NCBI GenBank assembly: GCA_027622555.1
Contig: JAQBYJ010000031.1
Coordinates: forward strand, 1 to 52,001
Direction of reading: 5' to 3'
From: Verrucomicrobiota bacterium
GTDB lineage: Bacteria > Verrucomicrobiota > Verrucomicrobiia > Opitutales > UBA2995
DNA: 52,001 nt
A model generated the notes under the pieces. That model searched no databases. It saw only the letters and a program-made list of their open reading frames with translations, and was not told the DNA's origin. A program made the translations under genes and the position numbers. Positions 16,554 through 25,178 of this stretch are shown here, piece by piece. The first letter of the stretch is position 1. Each line of letters begins with the position of its first letter.

Positions 16554-19428
16554 ATGAAAAGACGCTTTATCTATGCACTGCTGTGCCCGCTGTTTACCTT
16601 CGCCTTAGGTGGATTCGCTCAAGAAACCACGTCCAGTCGCACAGATGACAAGGAGGTATACGACCTTAACCCGTTCGAAGTCGACGAGTCTACGGATTTG
16701 GGCTACTTAGCCACCAACACCCTCTCTGGGACACGCTTTAACTCAAGCCTGCGGACGGATCCAATACAGCTTCGGTACTTCCAGTAGGGATCGAGCCTCT
16801 TTTCGCTATAACAAAGTTCTCATAGAAGATAAATTGGCTATTGTAGTAGCAGCGCTCAATCAGGACAACGGCCACTGGAGAGATTGGATTTCCCAGGACA
16901 AGGAACGTTACTATGCTGCGATCACCTGGCGACCTACTGAAAAAATTACATTCCGCGCCAATTACGAAGACGGTTTCGAACACCGCACCTCGATTCAGCA
17001 AAGTCCGATCGTAGACAGAGGATTGCCTTTCTTGGATAACCTGAACGCTATCGGATTAGACGGCATCCTCGATATTATCGGTAGTCCCTACAGGGGCAAT
17101 GGCCAGGGTGCAGCAATCAACAATGCCAAGCGAGCTGTTGGTGTAGGTGCCAGAGATGGAAATCCTCGTGGGTTTACAGCTGCTAACGGCCAAAACCGTT
17201 TTACCTTTATCGAAAATGACGGATCGTTTCACAATCTGTCAGGTAGTTATAATACGGTTGGTTACGATGAAGAAAGAGTGCGTCACCCGGACGGTTCCCC
17301 GGGATTGGGAGACCGCGCCCATCGGATAAACGATCAAAGCATTTTGCCATATCATTACAATCCTGGTGGCCCTGATTTTTATCGTGAAACGGATTTTGAT
17401 ATGTATTCCGCGTTTCTGGATGTTCAGATCACAGATAACTGGTTTTTCAACATACAGTTTGGCAAACAGGCAGCCGACATCGATGTGCCTCAGATTCAGG
17501 GTAGCCGGCCGAAGCTGCGTTGGGATCCTAATGTGGTTCAGGATGTGGTTGATCCCTACGCAACTCCTAATCCCTATGTGGGACGCCCGTATTTTGACGG
17601 GGATTATCGTCGTGATAAAAACATCTCCGACTATGAAGAGATTCGTGCGTCGACTTCCTATAATATTGATACGGGTAGCAACATTTTTGGACGTCATCGC
17701 ATTGCCGTCGCCGCTTCGGAAGTGGATGAAAACCAACGTCGAGGTAATACCTGGTTGGCCTTGGGAGGTAATCCTGCTGGACGAGGAAACTTTTTGGATA
17801 CACAGGGTAACACCTACTCAAATTCCCAGTACCTGCATGCTGATAATCGCGTAACGGTGCGGAATTATTTTGATTGGGATGACCGGTCTACTTGGAAAGC
17901 TGGTAGTTGGAGGAATGTTCCCTCGACGATTACTACCGACCGTTTTACACCGGGGGTGCAAACATCCTACCCGGTGATCTGGGCTGAAGATCAGCCCGGA
18001 AACATCAACTTTTTGATTAACCAGGTGACGGAATCAAAGATGGCCGTATCTCAGAGTCACTTTTGGGATGATCGTTTGGTTTTTACCTTTGGCTACCGGA
18101 AAGACGACGTAACGATTGACCGTGCGGGTCATTTTAGGGACCCTGTAATTGGATGGATTCCTGACCTAGACATAGGAGTGGATACTCCCTCAGATGATAA
18201 TACTATCCCAGGGGCACCACAAACTGACTTTAGTGGAACTGTCCGTACCTCTGGAGCCGTATTTCATTTGACCGACAATTTTTCCCTGGTTGCTAACACA
18301 GGAAGTAACATTGGTATTCCCGACTTTCGTCGGACGGTTTTTCCGGACGGTTCAACCTCACCTCCTCCGAGTGGAGATGGTAGCGATTTTGGAATAGATT
18401 TTTCCATGTTGAATAACCGCATAAGTGGTCGTCTCGTCTACTATGAAACCGAGGCTATTCAGGAGGTTGTTGGCGGTAGTCAAGCTTCTGCCCCAATGGA
18501 AGCCATCTATGGAGCCTACCTGGACGCTTTTGAGGGTACGGCCGCGGCAGATGCATTGCTGGCTCGTAGAGCGGAGTTAAGACCTGAGGTGAATGGTCGA
18601 TTCCGGGACAATGTGTCCGATGGTTACGAGTTACGGATCACTGCCAACATCACAGATAATTGGCGCTTGCAGCTCAACGCTTCCAAAACCGACCGGATTG
18701 TATCCAATTCGTTTAGTAAAGCCATTGACTTTCTTGGACTTACTAAAGATGCCGATGGTCGTTTGGTTCAGGGAGTTAGGGAAGCCGAGATTCAGGACCC
18801 AGACCCAGATGCTGAACCAGGAGACACTATTGTCTCTTACATTGTTGACAATCCTGGCGCTTACGAGTCCGGGAAGGTTATTTCCGAATTCCTGGCTTTG
18901 GAATCCCAATTACCTGAGGGCCAGACCATCAGTAATACTCCCGAGGTTACGGATAGTATCGCAGAGGAGCTTTTTAACCTGGTTGATAACGTCAACGATA
19001 ACATCGAAACCGCTGAGAAACGCTGGGGGCTTCGTCCTTATCGTGTGAATATCTTTTCTACCTACGATTTTAAGGAAGGGTTCCTAAAAGGTTGGTCCTT
19101 TATTAGTGGTTACCGCTGGCAGAGTGCGAACATCATCGGTGAAGAAAATGGCGTCGAGTTTGAAGGCGAGCCTTTCAGCATTGCCGACTTAGGATTGCGT
19201 TACCGTACCGCCAGAGGTGCTTTCTTCGGTGGCGATGGTCGTTGGACTTTTCAGTTAAACGTTCAAAACGCCTTGAATGATAGAAAAATCATTCCAAGTC
19301 GTCTGGCGATTGATGGTAATTTAGACTATATAGTCCCTGGAGGTCATAGTAGCGGAGGTCCTGCCTATGCCCGCTTTGACTTACAAACACCACGTGAGTA
19401 TCGATTCACCGTTACCTATGACTTCTAG
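16554..19428 (+). pseudogene. TonB-dependent receptor, second copy, plug domain deleted and frameshifted
   Basis: A tandem paralogue of the preceding receptor. The signal peptide and NTLSGTRFNSSLR element are intact, but at about 16750-16757 the sequence jumps to the part of the barrel that begins QYSFGTSSRDRA, equivalent to residue 189 onward of copy 1. Compared with copy 1 about 360 bases (residues 66-185) are missing and the frame changes, giving a stop at 16785-16787. From about 16757 the barrel continues without interruption in the new frame to a normal end (YRFTVTYDF, 19428). The only start for the second part would be weak (TTG at 16834) and lacks a signal peptide, so I call it a pseudogene. 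An assembly error is the main alternative. Confidence 0.85.
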
Positions 19429-19471
19429 TTCTTGGATCACTTAGTGGTTTGTTAGAGTTTATTCAAAACTT

Positions 19472-19506
19472 CGCACCACCTCTCCCGGGGTGGTGCGTTT
19501 GTTTTG
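19472..19506 (+). terminator. Rho-independent terminator after the TonB receptor pair
   Basis: CGCACCACC (19472-19480) pairs perfectly with GGTGGTGCG (19489-19497) around an 8-nt loop and is followed by TTTGTTTTG. It lies 43 bases after the stop codon of the second receptor. Confidence 0.85.
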
Positions 19507-19722
19507 TGAATAGACATTTATCCTTCTCAGGCCTCACCAATTGGAGCCTTAACTCATTCTGAAAGATGTTTAGTGATGAGTCCGGTTGGTTAGCCCCTAT
19601 CTGAATGTCTGAAGCATTCGGAACGGGAAACGACGACCGGGAATTTATTATTTCCTGGGATTTTTGCGCTAGTCGCCCACTTGTAGAATTGGCTAAACTC
19701 AATTGTGTGAGTTGATGGTATC

Positions 19723-19813
19723 GCGGTCATTTAGGAGGAAACCAACTAATCCATCCATGGTCTGCAGATGTAATGTCTATCAGCATACATTACATCCTGA
19801 TGTCTAGGACCGC
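19723..19813. repeat. Nested inverted repeats upstream of the triplicated gene family
   Basis: An inner perfect 10-bp pair, GATGTAATGT (19767-19776) and ACATTACATC (19787-19796), separated by 10 bases, sits inside an outer pair GCGGTC (19723-19728) and GACCGC (19808-19813). The region lies 95 bases before the first of three paralogous genes. It has no T run. It could be an operator, a structured 5' leader or a small RNA; the sequence does not decide. The rest of the gap from 19507 to 19907 shows no gene. Confidence 0.6.
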
Positions 19814-19907
19814 ACTAACTGAGGAAATTGGGGATTCCCATTTCCTTTTAACTTTGATACATCTAATTACGTTGTCATCCAAAACCCTTTGATACCGAAG
19901 AATCATC

Positions 19908-20756
19908 ATGAAAGCATACTCCCGAATTTCAGCCCTTCTTTTCTTTTTGGCGATTTTCCTATCTACCAGTCTGATTCAAGCGAAAAACGATCGAGTGGCA
20001 GTTAAAGCAGTTGCAACGGAAGAATACACTCTAGATCGAGCTCGAGGAGAGTCAAAAGTGCAAACCTATCACATAATGGAAGGTAAGTATTTCCCCGGGA
20101 ATACGGCCCGCCCCAGTATGGAAGAGATCAGTTTCATGGATATCGCTCAAGACCTGGCCCATAACCTGAAAAAGAATAGTTTCTTCTCTGAAACCAATCA
20201 GGAAAAAGGAGATTTGCTGATTTTGGTTCATTACGGTGTCACAGATTACGATGCGGACTATATGGAGCTAAATTCCATAGATTCCATAGATGATTTCGGT
20301 TACGGAGCGGTTGAAAGCAATGATCCATTGTTTGAAGCTTCTTTTCGGGAAGCATTTCAGAGCCAGCTGTTCGATATGCAGTCGGTCAATGATGGCGCAG
20401 CCCAAGCGTTGGGTCACAAGGCCCGTTTGCTAGGGATGGAAGAGCTCTTCTCTTCGTCCGCGACGGACATGCAAGTCCATGAAATGCGGCAGATTCTCGA
20501 GCAGGAGCGCTTTTTTATTGTTATGCAGGCATTCGATTTACCCGCCTACCGAAAGGGAGAGAAAAAGCTATTGTGGTCAACTCGTTACAGCATGAGTGCC
20601 AAGGGCAAGAACTTTGGTCAGTCCATCGCCGAGATGAATTTTGTGGCTGGTGAATATTTTGGTCAAAATCGTAAAGGAGTGAATCTAAAGCGCTCAACCG
20701 ACGATTCAGATGTGAAGCTTGGAGAGGTTGAAGTAATAAATATTTCAACTAATTAA
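19908..20756 (+). CDS. Secreted protein of an unnamed family, paralogue 1
   Basis: A 282-residue exported protein (signal peptide residues about 1-26, cleavage likely after IQA) that I do not recognise. It shares with the next two genes a mature N-terminus RVAVKA, then QTYHIMEGKYFPGN, MDIAQDLAHNLKK, KGDLLILVHYGVTDYDADY, LLGMEELFSSS, FDLPAYRKGEKKLLWSTRYSM and a final GEVEV. The KGDLLI-Y-G-T element and the RKGEKK-W-TRYS element are the strongest conserved blocks. Between them lies a variable acidic stretch. It looks soluble and periplasmic. Some features recall small DUF4136-like envelope proteins, but not enough to claim membership. Confidence 0.8.
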   Translation: MKAYSRISALLFFLAIFLSTSLIQAKNDRVAVKAVATEEYTLDRARGESKVQTYHIMEGKYFPGNTARPSMEEISFMDIAQDLAHNLKKNSFFSETNQEKGDLLILVHYGVTDYDADYMELNSIDSIDDFGYGAVESNDPLFEASFREAFQSQLFDMQSVNDGAAQALGHKARLLGMEELFSSSATDMQVHEMRQILEQERFFIVMQAFDLPAYRKGEKKLLWSTRYSMSAKGKNFGQSIAEMNFVAGEYFGQNRKGVNLKRSTDDSDVKLGEVEVINISTN

Positions 20757-20920
20757 ATCCCGCATAGCTCTCGAATTTAAATTCCTCCAAAATTGCGGCC
20801 GAATCGAGTATTGCTTCAAAAAAATAGTCAATTTAAACCCCGTTGTCCTTTCCCCTGGTCGTAACCTATTCAGCCGTTTTCACGTTATCGCCCAAACGCT
20901 TTAAATCCATAAAGAACGTC

Positions 20921-21781
20921 ATGATAGCTCATTTTAAGAAAACTTTCATCGTGGGAGCCTGCTTACTGATTGTCAGCGCTGTGTGGGCTTCGGCAAAAGA
21001 AAACCGCGTTGCAGTTAAGTCCATCGCCACTCCTGAATTTTCTAAAACTAGGGCTGGTAGCGGATCCAAAAAGATTCAGACCTATCATGTCACACAAGGG
21101 AAGTACTTCGGCGGAAACACGGCTGACAAAAGCATGGATGGTGTCACCTTTATGGATATTGCCGAAAACCTCGCCGCAAATTTAAAGCGTCAGGGTTTTT
21201 ATTCCGAGCCCGATGACGATAAGGGTGATTTGTTGATTGTTATCAACTATGGAGCTACTGATTACGACGCAGATTATCAGGAACTGATGGGGATCGATTC
21301 TCTGGATGACCTGGGATTTGGTGTCTCCAGCGAAGAAGGCCTAGATGAGTTTGAAGCCGCAGACGCCTTTGCTGCCGATTTTGAAAACATTCAGGCCATG
21401 AACGAAGCTGGACAAATGGATAAGATCTACAAAGCGAAATTGCTTGGAATGGAAGAGTTGTTCAACGACAGCGCTACCACCCAACAGGTTTTCGAGTTCG
21501 AGGACATGGTGAATGAGGAACGCTATTTTATCTACTTAATTGCCTTCGATCTTCCTTCCTACCGAAAGGGTGAGAAGAAGGTGATGTGGACTACGCGTTA
21601 CAGCATGCGGGCCATCGGACAACCGTTTGATGAAGCCATTGCCGAGCTGAACACGGTGGCCAGCCACTTTTTCGGTATGAATATGAAGGGGATGCAGAAC
21701 AGACGTGCTTCAGATGAATTCGAAGTGCAGATGGGCGACATCGAAGTCATTTCAGATGATGACCCTGAACCGGCGAACTAA
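20921..21781 (+). CDS. Secreted protein of an unnamed family, paralogue 2
   Basis: A 286-residue paralogue of the genes on either side. The ATG at 20921 is chosen because it begins a normal signal peptide (MIAHFKKTFIVGACLL, cleavage likely after ASA); an in-frame ATG at 20843 adds 26 residues of unlikely leader. Conserved blocks are RVAVKSIATPEF, QTYHVTQGKYFGGN, MDIAENLAANLKRQGFYSE, KGDLLIVINYGATDYDADY, LLGMEELFNDS, FDLPSYRKGEKKVMWTTRYSM and HFFGMNMKGMQNRRASDEF. It is closer to paralogue 3 at its C-terminus (IGQPFDEAI, FGMNMKG). The variable middle is rich in Asp and Glu. Function unknown. Confidence 0.8.
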   Translation: MIAHFKKTFIVGACLLIVSAVWASAKENRVAVKSIATPEFSKTRAGSGSKKIQTYHVTQGKYFGGNTADKSMDGVTFMDIAENLAANLKRQGFYSEPDDDKGDLLIVINYGATDYDADYQELMGIDSLDDLGFGVSSEEGLDEFEAADAFAADFENIQAMNEAGQMDKIYKAKLLGMEELFNDSATTQQVFEFEDMVNEERYFIYLIAFDLPSYRKGEKKVMWTTRYSMRAIGQPFDEAIAELNTVASHFFGMNMKGMQNRRASDEFEVQMGDIEVISDDDPEPAN

Positions 21782-21853
21782 ACGCGGGGAATGGGCGCAT
21801 CTTTCCCATTTGACCCTTCAAGCCTGAAAAGCTAGGTTTTCTCCGATTTCTTG

Positions 21854-22753
21854 ATGGAAGCAATGCTGATGCTCAGGCGAAACGTAAATAAGCGATTACT
21901 TTCAACCTCCGTCATTTTGGCCGTTGGATGCATTCTTATGCTTTGTGGCTGTGTTCACGGAAAGGCAAACCGTGTGGCTGTCAGGGCAGAAGCAAAAGAG
22001 GAATTCCTGCTGGATCGCTCGCGTAATGATGCCAAAAAATTTCAGAGCTATCACCTGCTTAAAGGTCGGTACTTTGGCGGAAATGTGGCAGATGAGAGTA
22101 TGGAAAACATGGATTTCCTGTTTCTTGCCGAGCACCTGGCCCAAAACCTAAAGCGGCAAAATTTCTATTCGGAAGACGATTCGGATAAGGGCGATTTGCT
22201 AATAATGGTTCGCTACGGGGCTACCAACTATGTGGAGGACGGCATCGACTCCGGTGTCTACGCAATCGATGACTTCTCCTCCGCTTATGGTGAACCTGAG
22301 GGCGGAATCTTCGATTCTGACCTTTCAAAGGTACCTACGCCCGACTTCTTACGTTCCGTTCTTCCTGAACAGCGCCGAATGTTAAAGGAACGTTACGCCA
22401 GGGCCAAGTTAGTAGGGATGGACGATATTTTCAGTTCCAAGGTAACGGATTATGAAGCCTATGTGCAAAGAGAGCTAGCCCGTGAGGGCCGCTACTTTAT
22501 AATCTTAACGGCCTTTGACCTTCCGCTCCTCAGACAGGGAGAAAAGAAAATTCACTGGAGCACCCGTTACAGCATCCGTACCATCGGCCAACCGTTTGAC
22601 CAAGCGATACAGGAATTGAATCACGTGGCCGGTGATTACTTCGGCAAGAATATGAAGGGCCTCATTTCCAAACGCGCCACTGATGATTCCAAAGTGGAAA
22701 TGGGCGACATCGAGGTGATCGAAGGAGGAGAACTGCCTTCCGGCCAGAACTGA
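21854..22753 (+). CDS. Putative lipoprotein of an unnamed family, paralogue 3
   Basis: A protein of about 299 residues in the same family as the two preceding genes, with RVAVRAEAKEEF, QSYHLLKGRYFGGN, FLAEHLAQNLKRQNFYSE, KGDLLIMVRYGATNY, LVGMDDIFSS, FDLPLLRQGEKKIHWSTRYSI and a final MGDIEVIEGG. It differs by an N-terminus ending MLCGCVHG, which could be a lipobox with Cys as the anchor, and by a longer variable middle (about residues 120-175). In-frame ATGs at 21854, 21863 and 21869 are all possible; the last has GGAAG seven bases upstream. It ends 75 bases from the convergent beta-barrel gene. Confidence 0.75.
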   Translation: MEAMLMLRRNVNKRLLSTSVILAVGCILMLCGCVHGKANRVAVRAEAKEEFLLDRSRNDAKKFQSYHLLKGRYFGGNVADESMENMDFLFLAEHLAQNLKRQNFYSEDDSDKGDLLIMVRYGATNYVEDGIDSGVYAIDDFSSAYGEPEGGIFDSDLSKVPTPDFLRSVLPEQRRMLKERYARAKLVGMDDIFSSKVTDYEAYVQRELAREGRYFIILTAFDLPLLRQGEKKIHWSTRYSIRTIGQPFDQAIQELNHVAGDYFGKNMKGLISKRATDDSKVEMGDIEVIEGGELPSGQN

Positions 22754-22828
22754 ATATGGTAGCCATGCCTCGTGAGAGCATGGACTTTACGCGAAAGAGA
22801 GCCTTTTGCGCTTTCTGTGGGTTCATCC

Positions 22829-24217
22829 TTAAAACCCATATCTGCCGAACAAATACCCGTTGGTGTTGTTCTCAAACTGACCAAAGAAGGTGGATTGCTC
22901 TTTACCAAAAAACAAATTCGCTCCACCACCTATTGACCAGTTGTCGTCGATTTTATAGAGTATGTTAGGACGGAGGTAACCGTCTCGATCGCTGGGAGAC
23001 CAAAAGGTAAAGAGGGATAGCTGGAGATTTTGCATCATCGCAAATTTTGTCAGACGCATGGTCAACAAATGGCGCGTGCGGTCCGGGGCGGTCGCTCCAT
23101 CCGGCAGTTGAGAAACAAATGCACTGTGACCAGATCGTTGTTCGGCATAGTATTGAAAGGACCCGGTCAGATCCTGCCCGAGCTCGCGCTCGTAGCCAAG
23201 TAGCCAGCGTGTTTCAGAATTCCGGATTAGCGAATTCGTTCCGTTGTGATCCTCCTTACTTGTGTAGTGCCCTATTTCTGAATACGCGATTCCGCCCAGG
23301 CTTGGTTGGCGCCAGCTGGCTCCGGTCACTTGAAGTTTTGGAAAGGTGGGGATCCCATCCATGGTTTGACCAGCCGGGCTTTTCCAGTAGCCGTCGTAGA
23401 AGTATAGCGCGACTTCTGCGTTTCCGATCAATCGATGGGCACGTAAGGCAAATTCACTACCCGTCGCAAATGTTGGATTCACTATAGCATTCTGTCCAAC
23501 CAGCTCACCAGAACCTGAATCAAAATAAGAAAGTCTTTCACCGGTAATGAAACGGTCGGGATCAAAGCGCGGCGACACGACCGCATCCAGATTGATCACA
23601 TCGGAAAAGAAATTGATGCGGGCGGAGTTGCCAGGTGCCTTCAAGTATTCCTCATCTCGGCCTAGCAGGAAAGACTGCCAGTCTTTTGGGAACAGGTCAT
23701 TTATAAAGAGCAGGTCCCCGGTTCCCCATGTAACGGTTTGGCGGCCCAGCTTCAAATCGAGATGATCATTTAACTGTCCACCGAGAGTTGCTTCACGCAG
23801 GTCCAACCAGCCTGTCCCGCTGCGGAAATCGATACTCTGGCTTTCAGCCTCGGAGTCGTAGAGAAGATCGCTGGTCAGTCGATAATTCCAATCGCCCATG
23901 CTACCTCGATTCTGAAGCTGCAATCTTACTTCACCCAAGGTTCCAATATCCGAGACTGGATCTTTTTGAAGGCGAGCTCCTGCCCTCATTTCTAGCGATC
24001 CGCTTATGTTTATTGAAGGTTTTGTCTTCCCAATTGAATCATCGTTTTCAGGTTTCGACGGTAACCTCAACCCCGGAGGTAGTTCAGGCGATTCTGAGGC
24101 TTCTTCCTTTAAGCCAGAAGGTAAGGGTGGATCTCCCAATCCGGGAGGCAAAGCTGGCTGGGCGAACAGAATACTCCCTGGCAACAGGATCGTGGCACAA
24201 TATTTCAGGTAGCGCAT
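22829..24217 (-). CDS. Outer-membrane beta-barrel protein of the MMPL export cluster
   Basis: A 462-residue protein from the ATG at 24217, chosen because it starts a signal peptide (MRYLKYCATILL, cleavage near LFAQ). A proline-rich stretch follows, with repeated LPPGL/LPSGL units at about residues 22-52. The rest has many short amphipathic strands with aromatic girdles (GDWNYRLTSDLLYD, LDLKLGRQTVTWGTGD, RTRHLLTMRLTKFA) and ends in GRYGF, a barrel-like terminus. GRQTVTWGxGD is a pattern seen in DUF1302-like and related porins found beside RND/MMPL pumps. It is the last gene of the minus-strand cluster with the LolA-like and MMPL genes and could provide the outer-membrane exit or receptor. Confidence 0.75.
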   Translation of the reverse strand: MRYLKYCATILLPGSILFAQPALPPGLGDPPLPSGLKEEASESPELPPGLRLPSKPENDDSIGKTKPSINISGSLEMRAGARLQKDPVSDIGTLGEVRLQLQNRGSMGDWNYRLTSDLLYDSEAESQSIDFRSGTGWLDLREATLGGQLNDHLDLKLGRQTVTWGTGDLLFINDLFPKDWQSFLLGRDEEYLKAPGNSARINFFSDVINLDAVVSPRFDPDRFITGERLSYFDSGSGELVGQNAIVNPTFATGSEFALRAHRLIGNAEVALYFYDGYWKSPAGQTMDGIPTFPKLQVTGASWRQPSLGGIAYSEIGHYTSKEDHNGTNSLIRNSETRWLLGYERELGQDLTGSFQYYAEQRSGHSAFVSQLPDGATAPDRTRHLLTMRLTKFAMMQNLQLSLFTFWSPSDRDGYLRPNILYKIDDNWSIGGGANLFFGKEQSTFFGQFENNTNGYLFGRYGF

Positions 24218-24370
24218 CAATATCGTTTGTATGTGAGTGGATCGTGTCTTTGGAATACTCAGGCGGCATAGCAGGGATGCTATGGCCCTACCTCTATTGA
24301 GTGATAAGGTAGGGCAAGTGCGTCCTCGTAGTGCCGTCATTTCTATCTGACCGCATTTCATTTGTGTAAA

Positions 24371-25165
24371 CTAAAACTCCAGGAATTCCATCGGCGGATT
24401 CCGTAAATACCGTTCTGCAAACATGCTCTCTTCAAGCCCTCTGTCGTAGGCGATATTCGAATATTTTAGCACGGTCGATCCTCCACGATCATTGTCCGTC
24501 ATTTTGGCCTGGATTACGGTGGGATGACCATCGATGGTTTCAACGCCCAGCGCTTCATACATGCGGTACACTTCGTTCTTGGAATTATAGAACTCCGTTT
24601 TCACCGCGATTCCGGTTGGCTTGTGAATCCAGCTTTTGAAGTAGGTGAACTCAACGGAACTCGAGTCTTTGGGAGTGCTCTTCAATTCGAAATAGTGTTC
24701 GGTCACCGCAACCAGCTCATGATTGTCTTCCACAGGTGATCGCCCCGAAACATCTTCATAAAAGAAATGAGATCCGACGAAGCTGGTTCGTTCGTCACTC
24801 GCTGCAATTCTCCTGACCAGATCCAACGCCGGTAGATATAGCCAACGGTCATCACTTGCTTGTGGATGTTTCCAAACGAGGAATGCCGTTTCGCTTACAT
24901 CTGCCGGAGCCTTGAAGTAAACATAGAACTGCTGGTCGCCGAGGTCCTCACCGACATCGCGACGGAGGATAACCAATTCCCGGCTTCTTTCCCGACCGCG
25001 AGCGTCAGTGATGGTCATGGATACCAGAGCCCCTCCATCCTTACCCTGATAATAGGCAGCGGTTGCCGCTTTGTTAGCGATGTCTTGAGCACTGGGAGTT
25101 TCCTCACCGCTTAGCGTGAATGCGCCGAGCAACAGTGTGGTTAAAATGAGTGTTAGCGCTTTCAT
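24371..25165 (-). CDS. LolA-like outer membrane lipoprotein-sorting protein
   Basis: A 264-residue exported protein (signal peptide about residues 1-20). The mature sequence has the features of the LolA-like group annotated as outer membrane lipoprotein-sorting protein: MTITDARGRERSRELVILRR, ETAFLVWKHP, DDRWLYLPALDLVRRI, FVGSHFFYEDVSGRSPVEDN and a final LRNPPMEF. Such proteins are usually encoded directly beside MMPL/RND pumps, as here, and are thought to carry a lipid or hydrophobic cargo across the periplasm; the cargo is not known. It begins 13 bases after the MMPL gene ends, so the two are surely one operon. Confidence 0.88.
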   Translation of the reverse strand: MKALTLILTTLLLGAFTLSGEETPSAQDIANKAATAAYYQGKDGGALVSMTITDARGRERSRELVILRRDVGEDLGDQQFYVYFKAPADVSETAFLVWKHPQASDDRWLYLPALDLVRRIAASDERTSFVGSHFFYEDVSGRSPVEDNHELVAVTEHYFELKSTPKDSSSVEFTYFKSWIHKPTGIAVKTEFYNSKNEVYRMYEALGVETIDGHPTVIQAKMTDNDRGGSTVLKYSNIAYDRGLEESMFAERYLRNPPMEFLEF

Positions 25166-25178
25166 TATTTTACAGGAG

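Noticed and set aside
16834-19428. Reading 16834-19428 as an intact receptor with a TTG start
   Set aside because: It has no signal peptide or plug domain, and the frame matches the paralogue well upstream of the TTG, so it is the 3' part of a broken gene.
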